DNA of 64,000 nucleotides. Origin: Maea johnstoni (lineage: Eukaryota; Annelida; Polychaeta; Spionida; Magelonidae). The notes beneath the pieces were generated by a model. The model was not told the DNA's origin and did no database searches. It saw nothing but the letters and a program-made list of their open reading frames with translations. The stretch is taken from contig OZ012685.1 of the NCBI GenBank assembly GCA_963942565.1, positions 26,723,490 to 26,787,489 of the forward strand. Direction: 5' to 3'. Positions 24,498 to 36,732 of the stretch are shown here, piece by piece (the stretch's first letter is position 1; the number at the start of each line of letters is the position of its first letter). The position numbers and the translations under genes were made by a program.

Positions 24498-27154
24498 TAA
24501 ATATTTTTCACTCAGAGTACAAGGCTCACCTGCGGTCAAAGAGGGACTATGGTCCCCTAGCTTAGCAATTCAAAATATTGATTATCTTGCCAATAATTTT
24601 CACTTTTCTTTAGTTTTGCTTAGACAAACCAACCCCTCTGTTAAAAGAGAGGCAGGTATACATATATATGTGGGCCCATACGCCCTTGGTCAAGATAAAT
24701 ATCGCCACACGTATATTTTTTTTCTGATTTTGTTGACATGGCAAAGAGTGCGTTTCCAACTTCTAGACTGCATAACTTGGGATCAAAGTCAAAATTGTAA
24801 AAATAATACCCATCCCTTTGCAATACTTACTCATTGCTACAACTATGCCAAATCTCAAGCAAACTTGCACATCAGATGCCCAAAGTGTTAATTTGAAGGG
24901 ATCAAGTGTTTTATGAAATTTGAAAGATTTAACCTTTCTAGCTGCAAGTGAGTAAGCATATACAGGAATATGTAGTATTGTTTCTCTTATTCTGCTCAGT
25001 GATTGCCGAAAGAGTCAGGTGATAGGATTATGAAGCAAAGAATGAAGGTTTTGATATGTAAAGAATTCTAAAAGACCCTATATTAACAAATTAACCTCAT
25101 AAGCCAGGCATATTAAAAAAGACTATAAGAATAAGAATGAACGTATGGTATATAAGTACACAACGATTGGAAATATAGTTAAAACGATTTCATTTTCATT
25201 TTTATTACGATTAGAAGATTTTTTAAATTTTCATACTCCTTCATTATCATCGACAAAGTGCGGTATGACAGGATTGGACTAGAACTTATATCAACTAGTT
25301 CGTACCCATTTTCAGAGGCAATATAGAAGCAAGAGCCATAAGCTGTTGTGAATCATCTTTTAAAACATCCAGAAGTACACAAATATCTAAAACTTTGACC
25401 AGTCCTGCGGGATTTTAGGCTGCTGGAAGTAAAATTGCAATCGGTGGACATAGCTACATCTATCATGAAATATGAATGTCATCGATTCCTCAGTTCTAGG
25501 ACAACATAAGAAAAACGATATCTTACCAATTATCTTCAATCATCGATTGCTGCGGTGGTATCCCTTCCCTAAAGTTAACTTTGTTCTGATATGTACATCT
25601 TAACCCAGTTGCCAAAAAGGACATATCATATAGGTACATAGTATATCTCTCTAAAAAGGCATACTTTGAGAATTTCGAATGGGGAAATGTACACATACAA
25701 AAAACGACAACTCTTGTTTTATGAATTTATATCTGATTACAAAATACCCGTTCCTATAGTGGCAAAAACTAATCACAGCAACCAGATAACCGCGCTACCA
25801 CATACTTATGGGCTACCTTACCTATGTATCAATAATTCAAGATGTTGGCAAACAGATCCGTCATTCACAAAGAAGATAATGGTTATCAGACCAGCTGTAA
25901 TGGAATATGGGGGCGTATCCGTTGTGATATCACAATTCTAATCAGTTCTCCTCAAAACTATCCATATTTTCGAAGTAAAGTTACGGCTGGCATAACGTAT
26001 GGCATTTGCATTCGTCCTAGTTTGGTTCATCCAGGTGAAAGATATTCTACATATATAATGGCCATTCAGCATCATTTAACTACTAGTTAACAGTTTTCAA
26101 AAGCTATGAGTATTAATTAACGAGGGTAGGAATATAGTGGAGGAATCACATACATAAACATATAAGCATCTTGTGCTTGGATATAAGTCTATTAAGCATT
26201 CTACACGAATTGTGACGTAGATATTTGTAACAATTGAATTTCTTTCCTAAGGTGCTCAGGGGCCCGTTTCACGTATCGTAAATTACGAATCGTTCCTAAT
26301 TTACGATTTCCTGAATTTTCGAAGGCTTTACGAAGGTCAGAAATTGCGTTTCCCGAAGCTCTTCGTAAATGCCCGTCAAATATGTTAATTGATGACGTCA
26401 TTTACGGGAAAATATTGTTGGGACGTCCTATTGTTGCGTGTACTTCGGGAACCAGACATCAGGGACATGAACGTCAGGGAACGTGGGGGCATTAATCCCG
26501 CCGTATCGTACTGTTGAAGAATATAGCAATTATTATTTCGACCTGCGTCCAAAGGCAACAGGGACTTGTTGTAACTGGACCAGTGGTACATGGTAACGGA
26601 TGCCGGAGAAACCGGCGATGACCACTAAGGCACTAACACAACATTTCATTACATAGCGATATTTCTATCACTCCTTGCGGAACCTCCACTGCTTGGGTAT
26701 ACCAAGGAAGGATCAGGAATCAGAATGTGAGAACCCAGTGCTTTGCGGCTTCACTCCATACCACGACACCTTTATAGCAGCACTTTTTGTACTTACTAGT
26801 ATCTATGACACCCCTCCCAGATAGATAATCTTGTTTTGTTTTGTTTTCGTGTGTCTCATGATGCATATGCATTTTATTATGACTTGCAGAGCTTTGATAC
26901 GATATAACAATGCAATGGCTTCCCTAGTCAGCATTCAGCTACAAGCGCGGCAGCGGCGTGGGTTTTGCATAAGAAGTTATCAAAACACAAAGAAGATTGT
27001 TCTACTATTTTGTAAATTGTAGTTATTCATTGATTTATTTAATACTAGATACATTTTCACAAATTATCCCTGCTGACAACCGTTTCAATTACGTATTGGC
27101 TAGTTAAGTATTTAGAAAAATAAGATAAACCTATGCTATTTAGCTCGTGAAATC
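24498..27154. other. Intergenic region left of the 27.5-kb gene, no gene seen
   Basis: Overlapping frames at 25666-25941 and 25842-26090 are open but show no motif or splice signals. The segment 26265-26410 has repeated TTACGAA/TTCGTAA words in both orientations, as in small inverted-repeat elements. Confidence 0.4.
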
Positions 27155-27255
27155 TACGATCGTGCAGGTCTGAACGGCAGATTTTAAAAAAATCAGTCGT
27201 TTTCGAGAAAAACAGCGGAAAAAATGTTTCTGCCGTTCACGCTTGTAGCATCGTA
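27155..27255. mobile_element. 101-bp MITE, TACGATSGTGCAG family, copy 1
   Basis: The left end TACGATCGTGCAGGTCTGAA pairs with the right end TTCACGCTTGTAGCATCGTA. GAAATC occurs on both sides (27149-27154 and 27256-27261) as a probable 6-bp target duplication. Copy 2 is at 37565-37675. Confidence 0.7.
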
Positions 27256-27538
27256 GAAATCACCAGCACTATTTTCTTAAGAAAAAAACAAAACATTAAC
27301 GGTTTCCAAAACATTAGTACACGATTAAGGTTCTTGAGGCACGTACATTTTCTAACTAAATATCCTAGTCGTGGAATGTAAAACTAGGGCTATTAGGAAC
27401 TATTTAAAGCAGATACCAATGTTATTATATCAGGATGTGTGGAGAGTGCAAGTCAGAGGCGTTATAGTGTTATCTAAACTCATTCAAAACACAAGACTTT
27501 CTTCTATCGATATGAACTTAAATTTATTCCTTGATATT

Positions 27539-30310
27539 TTACAATTCTCCAGGTGGGCTAGCACACAAGGAAGTTGGGGGCGTGTCCACAGCAGGAACAT
27601 TATTGTTTTGGCTCCTTATAGCACAGCTACAAGTACAGGTGGTCGTTGGTGTGGGCGTGGTCACAGTGGTGACGATAGAGGTCGCTGCTTTTGATGTTGG
27701 GATGATACTGTCGCTAGCTTTATATGGCGGGGGAAGTGTGGATGAAAACTCGGATGAGACAGCTGCTGTTCGATTGTTGGCATTTGCAATAAGTTGAAAG
27801 CTCCCATCACTCATCGGTACCAGGATATAGCCTGTGGTGATTCCACGCAGTGCCTGATGGCCATTAAAGGTGGCGCCATCTAGCGTCAGTAACACGGACG
27901 ATGTTGAACTGGCCACTGAGTCTGTCTCTGACATGGAAGAGGCCGTTTGCTGGGATGTCAAAGACTCGGAGAAGTTTTGCTGGTTTTCATTCGCCCTTTT
28001 CTTTTCCGTTTTTTTCAACAATAGTGTTGGCGGCTGCGTATTCAACGGTTCTCCCGATGTCCATGGGTTAAAGACGTTCAATCTTTGAGTTAATTGCTGA
28101 AATATAGATCAAAATCCCTTGTTACTAAGTTTGTTCATTCATCACAGATGTTGTAAAAGTAACTTATCTTAGATTTATAGTTAAATCGGGATTCAGTAGG
28201 CATTTTTCTTAGTCAGAGATAGGCTTATGGTCCTGGAAAGACAGGCCGTCATAAAATGCATTGCGTGCAAATAAAATCATTTTCCACTTGAGCAGTGATA
28301 TAGTGACATATTTCTGTTCAAAGTGAAATCGTTTTCCTTCATGGGATATTGCAAAAACAAATATTTTCTTTTTAGTACCCACCTTGATCGTATCGTCTGT
28401 TTCTTGACAAACGTGTGGCGGCGGTTTTTTCTTTAGCTCCTCGTTCTCTCTGGCCAACTCAAACACCTTCCAATTCAACCTCTGGTTACGTTCGCGCAGG
28501 AACCGATTCCGTCGTTGCTCTCTCTCCAGCTCCGCCTTGGCACCATCCGCTTGACTTTGTATAGCATCTAGGATACCTTTAGAATTCTAACAAACACATG
28601 CTTCATGTTAATTTGATATTGCATCATATGTAAACCCATTAATGCTCACAGCTGACAATTTCGATGAAATCTTGCAGGCAAAAGCATTATTAGGAAATTA
28701 TTTGATGGAGAAATGTTAATCAAAATATTACCAACAGCACCCCTTCAAATATATTGAGAAAGTATTCTCACATCCAAAGTTATTGTCAAAAGTATCTAAA
28801 ATCCAAACGACATTTTCTGGAGGAGCTCATAAGGATTAATGGGTTAAGCCACTGGAGAAAACAGCCCCTGCCTTACTCACCCCCACTTGCTCTTTGTGAT
28901 TTAGATACCGGTAAACTCCGTTGTTTTCTGATGGACCTCTATCTCCAGTATGGATAGATAGGAATAAATACATATGGATATACGCTAACCCAGAGTTGGA
29001 GGTAAAATCCTCTTTTTAGGTAAATTATCAACTTCACAGAGGTGAAGTTGTTGTATTAATGATGAAATCAGCTTTTTTTAACTACTAGTAGTTCCGGTGT
29101 GGCAAGACAACTGAGTCTACTTACCGGTAATAGCGTGGGTATGCTGGTATGTGCATTTCATGTTTGGCATGCATTCTGTAGGTTCTTCATTATATCAGAT
29201 AAGTACTTAAAAAATCAATTCTAGCTTTGAAGTATAGCTGAAGCACACTCATTTCAATAGCTTTGCAAATAGATAAAAAAAAGATGAATAACCATATCTT
29301 ACATTGATTTGTGATTGAAGATCCTCAGCCATAGATTTGAATCGACCTGCTTCCTGCAAAACAATTTGAAACGTTCAATTTCTTGTACATATCAGTTGTT
29401 AGTCATTAATGATCGAATTAAGCGTCAACCAATTAGAAGCACGTGGGAAAGTTTCCTGTGACCTTGGAAAACCCCCGGGCGAAACCACCGTCTTCTCCTT
29501 GTTGCTCCGGCTCTTATTGCAGACTTTCCTGTCAAAATCTAGTCATTTAGCAGAAAAGGTGACGAAAGTCTCATTTCCTTTGTTTTGTTACCTATTTTCT
29601 TACTCAGAAAAAAATGACTGGAAAGGAATATGAATAAAAGGGGCAAATACACCCACCTTAAGAGTTCATTGTAACACTGGATATAAGGGTATGCCTTTAT
29701 CTACATTTTGACATCTAAACAACATATAAAAGCACCCAAAAGAGCAAATATATGAAATTGAAAACCAACATTTTTAGTATACAAAAAAGTTTTTATGTTT
29801 TATAACATTTCAAGTTTTGAAGCAGTATATTTTTTCTGGCTGTCTTGCAATACGGTCTTCTAATCCAATCACATTTTGAATGACGTATTTGTTTTGGTCA
29901 ATTTACTCTGTGGTCATCTAGACTTTATTTCACAAAGCCAGTTATACAACGTGAATATGTCCAAAGTTTACATTTGAAAAATAACTTATGTCCGACGAGG
30001 AACATGCTTGCGTTTTCATTGACGAACGACTTTTCTTTCATTGCTTTTATAAAATAAATGAGAATAAAGAAAAGAATCTAACTCAAGAAAAAAAGAAAAT
30101 AACTCAATAGTGTTATCAAATAAAATAACTCAATATTGGACGCTTTAAAAGAAGGCTACCAGTTACGATTACACTCACTCGTCTTAGTTTGGACATTTCT
30201 TCTTCTCTTGCCGCATATTCAGCTTCCAGCTCAATAGCATGAGATTTCTTCAGTAAGTCTAGTCTGTAAAGATAATTTTGAGTCGTAAGTTCCCCTGCCT
30301 TTTGCGCCAT
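27539..30310 (-). CDS. Unrecognised coiled-coil protein, four exons
   Basis: I do not recognise this gene. Exons: 30310-30179, 29353-29303, 28586-28383, 28096-27539, with GT/AG junctions all in phase 0, giving 314 residues. The start ATG (30310-30308) has A at -3 and G at +4; an upstream in-frame ATG would add 27 residues. Residues 1-115 are charged and helical: a first segment ending LEAEYAAREEEMSKLRR and a heptad-like stretch around RNQRLNWKVFELARENEELK make a probable coiled coil. Residues 130-314 are Ser/Thr-rich and probably disordered, with one hydrophobic block ALRGITTGYILVPMSDGSFQ that could be a short binding motif or small domain. The end has many Thr-Pro and a CTCSC cluster. There is no signal peptide or membrane segment, so it is probably cytosolic or nuclear. 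Consistent phases and donor/acceptor quality argue for a real gene. Confidence 0.7.
28635..28843 (+). mobile_element. TTAA-flanked MITE, family B copy 2
   Basis: Starts CCCATTAATGCTCACAGCTG and ends AAGGATTAATGGG, followed by TTAA (28844-28847); the left flank TAAA is one base from TTAA. The interior matches the element at 4781-4992 on the opposite strand. It lies in the intron between exons 2 and 3 of the coiled-coil gene. Confidence 0.75.
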
Positions 30311-30387
30311 TATGTAAGAGTGAAACACAATCGTGCTTCTGGTTGGAAATGGCGTCGTTATGGAGACAAGACCTCTCTGATTGTTGA

Positions 30388-30395
30388 TCACGTGA
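30388..30395. promoter_or_regulatory. E-box palindrome upstream of the coiled-coil gene
   Basis: TCACGTGA lies about 80 bp upstream of the start codon, with GTCACGTGATC as the wider context on the minus strand. This is a perfect CACGTG E-box, a site type bound by USF, MYC and MiT/TFE factors. Relevance is inferred from position only. Confidence 0.35.
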
Positions 30396-32309
30396 CAATG
30401 ACAATCGTGCGGTGGTCAGTGAGTTCCCTGTCTCTTTTTTCATCGTTGAATTTGGCTATTTTAATTAAATCTTTAACTTTCGCAGAATATTTTTTTGTCA
30501 AATTTCAAGTGCCTACCTTTCTATTAAGCGAATATCTGCTGAATATTTCTTTGTCAAATTACTAGTGTCTACCTTTGTAGTTAGTTTGATATTCATACTT
30601 TGGTGTATTTCACGCATGTGGCTATTACCCTGAATCCTAAGATGAATCTCTATGAAGATTATTGGCAAAGTGTTTATTTTATCATCGCATTGCCTTGACC
30701 AATGTTTGCGGTCCTTTTGTTTGGTTTTTCAATGTCCTAAGGATCTGTATGATTTTGGACAAAACTCTACTTTGAACCTGATTGTTGAGATTATATTTTG
30801 GCCAAACAATAACGGTGATTGCTACGACGTAACATGCCTTCATCGGTTGATTTTTCCTCCGTTGTTGGGTACTCCCACAGTTGTACATCTGAGGGTCTGC
30901 ACGTCATTCACGGTCAAATGCCACAGTCAATAAGGGTGCTTCTTATTGTTGCACCAACCATAAGGAAAACAATACCTGCGCCATTTTTACATCTTTGTGA
31001 AAAAAGCAAATTGGTAGCTAAAAATCACTATTTCACCTCATCTATTTTTCATATGCAGAACGTATTTTAATGTAGCTGATGTTTTTTTTTTTTTTTTGGA
31101 TATAGGGTCATTTTACAGCAGCTTTTATACCATAGGATTTACCTAAACATGAATCATTTAAACATGTATTTTGGGTGTCAAATGTTAACAGATTTGCTTG
31201 AAATCTGACATAGTTAAAGTAAGAGTATTTTGGAGAGAAGAAATATATTAAAGTTTTTCCAATATTGACTTGGTTCAGAATTTATGGAATCTAAAATTTG
31301 AAAAATGCACTTTCCTCATTTTCAACCAAAACTCTGAAAGAAATAGATCTCTTCGCCGCAGCAACTTTGTAAAATTCGTTCCATTATGGTAAGGAGCTCC
31401 ATTTGCAATCACTATGTTTTTTTCTTAAAGTTTATAACCCAACATCTTACACCCTGCTGTGAGGGTACTTTTGCGAATCTTAATAATGTCCTCATCGAAC
31501 AATCTATCATGCAATGTATACTTTACAGGCTAAATTATCAAATAAAAGCCGAATACGAAAAAAAGGAATGTGGGAATGGGGGGGGGGGGGCGGAGTCGAA
31601 GAAATTAACCCCACAAGCTATCTGAAAACATGAACACATCAACAACTTGAAAGTTTCTATGGATTTGATTTTCATCATTCATTATAGGTGATGCATCTAA
31701 CATCATTTGCGTTAATTTTACGTAAAAAGTGCAAATTATTGTTATAAAAACCTATTATTGAAAGACTAACTATTTTTAAAACATAAGGTTTTCCACAAGC
31801 CGAATATAACAATCAACATGCATATATTCAATTATCGTTTATATGCAAACATTGATTATCAATGACCGAGCATTCAGTTTTTAATACAAGGATGACTTTA
31901 TGGCTAAGGATATGTAACTTTGGAAACGGACAGGTACAGGTATTTAAAATTGTTGAGTTCTAGGGGAAGAAGTAACCTTTGATGACCCTGTTTCCTAAAA
32001 GTGTTCCAAAATACACGAATTGCCTTTTATTTTACGTTAAAATCCGTTAGTGTTTTTTTTCAATCCGTAGAACCTCTGGTTAATGTTAATGCCAGACCCC
32101 GTGTCTGGTTTATACGATAGATTTACTGCTCTGCACTGAACTGCGAGTTTTTGCCATGTACTTGGGCAGTGTGCGTTTTGCCATCCAAACATGTTCTTGG
32201 TTGTGTCACCAGTGATGGGCCACACTGCACAGGCGTTTCGATAACTGTGGCCTAGAGGGGTGGGGATTGATCAGAACTGAAAGGTCATCACATCTGAACT
32301 GGGGCTTAA
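30396..32309. other. Intergenic region, no gene seen
   Basis: Mostly AT-rich unique-looking sequence with a poly(T) run at about 31082-31098 and a poly(G) run at about 31579-31592. No coding or RNA feature could be supported. Confidence 0.45.
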
Positions 32310-32526
32310 CCCTTATGCTGCTGGCGGCTAATTTCACCAATGCAAAATTATGCAAAAAACAACAACTAAACAATGACTGAAACCCTGGCATACGGGTACT
32401 CATCTGACTGTTCAGCGAGAGCCATCCAATGAATACCAACATGACAGGGTTTAGATGGGTTTTCGAACATCTTTACCTTGGACAAAAGCTTGTGTCTTGG
32501 ACAAAACTAGTCTAAGGATTGGAGGG
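32310..32526 (-). mobile_element. TTAA-flanked MITE, family A
   Basis: Flanked by TTAA at 32306-32309 and 32527-32530. Ends CCCTTATGCTGCTGG and GGATTGGAGGG. Shares GACTGAAACCCTGGCA and CCAATGAATACCAACATGAC with the other copies. Confidence 0.85.
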
Positions 32527-33104
32527 TTAACCAGCAACGTAACTGGACGTCACCTAAACACCGAATTTCCAGAAGACATACTGTATATAGTTTTACAGAA
32601 ATCGATGTTATTTTGAATACTAGTATATCTGAATACAGTGGTGTGGGTCATTAACAAAAATACTACCAAAGCTAATGATGGCAAAAAATGGACATCCATT
32701 CTTGAAATTCTGGTCAAGTCCTACCTCAAAAGCTTCGGCAGGTAATGTTTTTCTACAAATTTTAGTACATCTTGCAAAAAGTAATATCACAGAACAAGGC
32801 GATGGATTGTTGTTCCTGCAATAAAGTGGACACGTGCACTTTGACCAATGTACATGTGGTAACATTTCAAATTTTCAAATATTTGACTAAACGTTGTTGT
32901 ATCTGTCTCTTAGGTTACACATTTCATCTTTAATTTGTTTCAAAGTTTTTTTCTATGTGATGGTAGAGTAAAGCCTGAGTAAAGTACTTAGCCTGTGTGT
33001 GTTTTCGCTATATCGTCACGTTCTTGACTGTTTCACGAATGGTGGACAACGCTGCATGTCATATAAACACTTAGGACACCAAACCTTTTAGGCAGAATTT
33101 CTAA

Positions 33105-33436
<332 letters not shown>

Positions 33437-33732
33437 GGCTTAACTGAAGTATCCCGGACCCACCCTATAGGGGAAGAAAGAGGCTATATATATACACATT
33501 CCCTATAGAATCTAGCCCCGCAGGGCCCTAACATTATATTATGAATATGGAACCCCCTACAATCTAGCCCCGCAGGGCCCTACGGCCATAAATTAACATA
33601 TAAACAGAGCACTTACCGCACGGCCGACTGACCTCCATCTTTGATTTCCTGCTTTTGAGTGCGTGCGCACATTAGTGACGTCACAACAAGTGCCTCTTAA
33701 GGCGGCGCCTCACGTTCTCAATTGTTTCAACA

Positions 33733-34791
33733 ATGATGAAGCAATTGTTAACTGACGTAATAAACGCGAGTTTGGGCGGCGCTCAAATTGTGGCATCCGA
33801 AGATTTAAGGTACTGTGCTTTAAATATTAATATTTTCTGGATATTTAGGCATTTTAAAATGAATTTTTTTGAATTTTCGGCAATTTCAGGTGATCATTCA
33901 AGGACGCTGACTTTTTTGCGTGAAAAGGGGCTTCTGAAAAGGGGTAAATTTTGTAATGATTGTGGAATCTGGGCAACTCACTTAAAAGATACATCCAGAA
34001 AAAATGATAAATTTTGTTGGAGGTGTTGTCGCTGCAGGAAGAAGTGGTCCATCAGGGAGGGAAGCTTTTTTGAATCTTCCAAATTACCTCTGAATGTCTT
34101 GCTTTCAGTAATTTATTTCTTCATTTTGGACGTCCCTCAAAAGACAATTTTAACTTTGTTGCAAGGCACAATTTCAGAGAAATCACTAATTGACTGGGCA
34201 AATTTCTGTAGGGACATTTTCAGTCGAAATTTATTGCGATTTCCAGTTCTTCTAGGTCAAAACGGGGATATAGTTGAAATTGATGAGGCCAAATTTGGAA
34301 CTAAAAGAAAGTATAACAGGGGAAGATTTAGAGGTGAGGGACAATGGATTTTTGGAGCAATTGGGAGGGATTCAAAAAAAGTTTTAATTTTTACTGTTGA
34401 AAACAGGCAGCGAGACACTATTCAACCTATAATCCAAAGACACATAATTCCGGGTGCCACTATCTATTCAGATTGTTATGTTGTTTATGACAATCTTGCC
34501 GCCATTGGGTATCATCACCAATCTGTCAATCACACAGAGACATTTGTGAACCCGGTTGATGGTACCCACACAAACTCAATTGAGGGGTTTTGGGCCCATG
34601 CTAAGAACCACTTCAAACGCATGTATGGCACAAAATCCGAAATGTTTGCCAGCCATCTGGATGAAATCATGTACCGGTGGAACAACAAACACAGAGACCT
34701 GTTTGCCGCATTCATAGAAGATATTTCCATTGAGTACAACACAACAGAAGTGGCGCCCAACAATGTTCCTCCACCTCCAATCCAGATGTAA
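33733..34791 (+). CDS. Merlin transposase (IS1016/ISXO2-like DDE)
   Basis: This cut-and-paste transposase is 352 residues in a single open frame without intron. Residues 74-101 form a zinc ribbon (CNDC at 74-77, CWRCCRC at 95-101). The DDE core shows VEIDEAKFG (D184), IYSDCYVVYDNL (D247) and THTNSIEGFWAHAK (E284), the arrangement of the DDE_Tnp_IS1595/ISXO2 family. KRKYNRGRFRGEGQW after the first Asp is also typical. The true start could be M1/M2 or M43, since the first 45 residues show no conserved motif. The frame is intact from zinc ribbon to the end, so the enzyme could be active. It is encoded on the plus strand between the two terminal repeats. Confidence 0.93.
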   Translation: MMKQLLTDVINASLGGAQIVASEDLRYCALNINIFWIFRHFKMNFFEFSAISGDHSRTLTFLREKGLLKRGKFCNDCGIWATHLKDTSRKNDKFCWRCCRCRKKWSIREGSFFESSKLPLNVLLSVIYFFILDVPQKTILTLLQGTISEKSLIDWANFCRDIFSRNLLRFPVLLGQNGDIVEIDEAKFGTKRKYNRGRFRGEGQWIFGAIGRDSKKVLIFTVENRQRDTIQPIIQRHIIPGATIYSDCYVVYDNLAAIGYHHQSVNHTETFVNPVDGTHTNSIEGFWAHAKNHFKRMYGTKSEMFASHLDEIMYRWNNKHRDLFAAFIEDISIEYNTTEVAPNNVPPPPIQM

Positions 34792-34918
34792 TGTAAGTAA
34801 TTTTATTTCATGAATTGTTCATTTTTAATTTGTAGTTTATTATCCTTTTTTTCCTTTTTTTTAAATCATATTTCTATTCTTTATTATGTATTGTTTATTT
34901 ATTAATCATTCCTTAGGA

Positions 34919-34977
34919 AGAGGGGGGTATGGGGGTCTCCCCCATAAAGAGGGGGGTATGGGGGTCTCCCCCATAAA
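34919..34977. repeat. Twin GC hairpins inside the Merlin element
   Basis: A 29-bp unit is repeated twice; each contains the perfect hairpin TATGGGGGTCTCCCCCATA (34928-34946 and 34957-34975). It lies about 130 bp after the transposase stop codon. It might act in 3' end formation, or simply be a mini-duplication. Confidence 0.85.
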
Positions 34978-35539
34978 AAAAATTGAATTTGTTATGTTTT
35001 AATTCATTTAAATAGTTATTTTTTGAGTAGTATTTTTTTATTAATTTTTTTACAATTTTTAAACATTTCTTCTTCTGTTATTTTCGTTTTTTTCTCATAT
35101 CTATATGCTTTCTGCCGTTTATTTCCATTTGCAATTGCCCATTTGATTTATTAGCATGTTCATGGTGTCAATGTGGAGCCGCCTTAATTGCTCTGTCCCT
35201 CTCTCTCTTACGTGTCACGTGACCTTCAGTCATGGCGGCCAAAACAAACAGGACGCACCTGCTCTAGTGTTGCGGTGTTTGTTGTCATCTGTTGCAGTAA
35301 GGTAAGTCAATTGTTTCTTGAAATGATCATATTGTTTTGAACAATATGATCATTTCCTATGCTCATTGTTTGTGGTATGTTTTAAATTTCGTTTTTTATC
35401 CCTGCGGGGCTAAATTGTATTGGGTTCTGACGATGTATTTTGATCGTTGGAACCCTGCGGGGCTAGATTCTATAGGGAACATGTATATATATAGCCTCTT
35501 TCTTCCCCTATAGGGTGGGTCCGGGATACTTCAGTTAGG

Positions 35540-35541
<2 letters not shown>

Positions 35542-35629
<88 letters not shown>

Positions 35630-35630
35630 T
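35542..35630. repeat. ACT microsatellite right of the Merlin element
   Basis: Pure (ACT)n directly continuing the array that the Merlin element interrupted. Confidence 0.95.
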
Positions 35631-36261
35631 AGGTGTATCAGAGGCTGGTAGCTGGACTGGTGGTCGCATTGCCCATGGCCGGGAGGATCAGGGGGCATGG
35701 CGCAGATAGTGGGTGCAGAAAGCAGGCGAGTGGCGAGAAGGCGTTGATGAGTTGATGGGAGGGTTGTGACGTTGATATCGCGCAGACGACTGCAGGTTAT
35801 CAGTGACACTTACCAGAATACAACCGCTGTTTACATCTACCCCCAACCCTAGCCATGTCTGCGAAACTCTGCGTAACACTTCTTATATACAAGTGAATTC
35901 TTGAAATCATGATAAGCTCATTTTAATTTGAAATCTGACTCATCTATACTTAAAGCACGAATGTCGATCACTCTTTGTATATACTCATCTATGCTTAAAG
36001 ACACTTGCATTTCCGAAGCTTAATAGTGGCTGCTTGAGAACAACAACTCGCAACTTATATCACAACCTGTTCGGAAGTATATTACCCCTGTTCCTCTAAA
36101 TACATTACTTAGGTGAGTGAATTGATTGGGGGCCCGCTGGCCATCTTTTTTAGCCGTGAATCCATTGTTCTAAAAATGAACAGTCCTCCCCATTTAAATT
36201 AAAGATACACACGGAAAAATCACATTGCTGAGTATTTGATCCACATGGAGTTGGATATAAT

Positions 36262-36445
36262 GGCTGTAGTAACTCTTAGCCAGTATTTTAAATATGCCTG
36301 TTCAAAACAGCAATTCTAAAATTTCTGCCCATCCAGATTTAGCTACTGATCTACTTTAAATCCCTATACCAACAAAACTTAATACCCTATTTTGCCAAAA
36401 AAGGCAATTTACACCTCAGCTGTGTCCTAAAAGATGGTTTTGATA
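36262..36445 (-). repeat. Interspersed repeat, second copy of the 22265 element
   Basis: Reverse complement of the 22.3-22.55 kb repeat: ATTTCTGCCCATCCAGATTT and CCCTATACCAAC lie in the same order. It begins near ACTCTTAGCCAGTATTTT, a variant of the CTTAGCCAGG end seen elsewhere. Confidence 0.6.
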
Positions 36446-36533
36446 GGATGATAGCTGGTTATTACCCAAAAAAGTCAAAATTGAAAACGTCTGTCAGATT
36501 GTAGGTTCAAGTTCTAAGGGATGTCGCTCGGAC

Positions 36534-36732
36534 CACAGGCATCTGTAACCGAAAATATAGACCCATAAGTACACTAAAATGGTGTTAAAAGGAGTTTCAA
36601 GTGGTCTGTCATGTGTATTTACTATATAAATCTTATTTATATAGTAAATACACATGACAGACCACTTGAAACTCCTTTTAACACCGTTTTAGTGTACTTA
36701 TGGGTCTATATTTTCGGTTACAGATGCCTGTG
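36534..36732. mobile_element. Near-perfect 199-bp palindrome
   Basis: CACAGGCATCTGTAACCG at the left is the exact reverse complement of the right end CGGTTACAGATGCCTGTG. The arms match almost base for base to the centre (ACTATATAAATCTTATTTATATAGT); I found one clear mismatch outside the centre. No coding content. Either a very young foldback element or an inverted duplication. Confidence 0.9.

Larger units (their letters stand above)
33437..35541 (+). mobile_element. Merlin DNA transposon, whole-looking, 2.1 kb
   Basis: Ends are inverted repeats of about 89 bp (33437-33525 and 35453-35541) starting GGCYTAACTGAAGTATCCCG, with only about three differences. ACTACTAC stands on both sides (33429-33436, 35542-35549), an 8-bp target duplication as known for Merlin, although the ACT microsatellite makes it ambiguous. 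The word TCTAGCCCCGCAGGG occurs in the terminal repeat and again inside it (33563-33577; on the right a variant at 35400-35412), a candidate transposase-binding repeat. Inside are one transposase frame and a G/C hairpin pair. High arm identity and an open frame point to a young, possibly active copy. Confidence 0.9.

Noticed and set aside
25666-26090. Overlapping 91- and 82-codon frames
   Set aside because: No family motif, no splice signals, and the two frames overlap in different phases.
33810-33889. Possible 80-bp intron in the Merlin transposase
   Set aside because: Removing it would put the two sides out of frame, while the unspliced frame is fully open.
35624-35879. GC-richer patch with an ATG and a GTAAGT on the minus strand, like a first exon
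   Set aside because: No downstream exon and no recognisable protein; the evidence is too thin.
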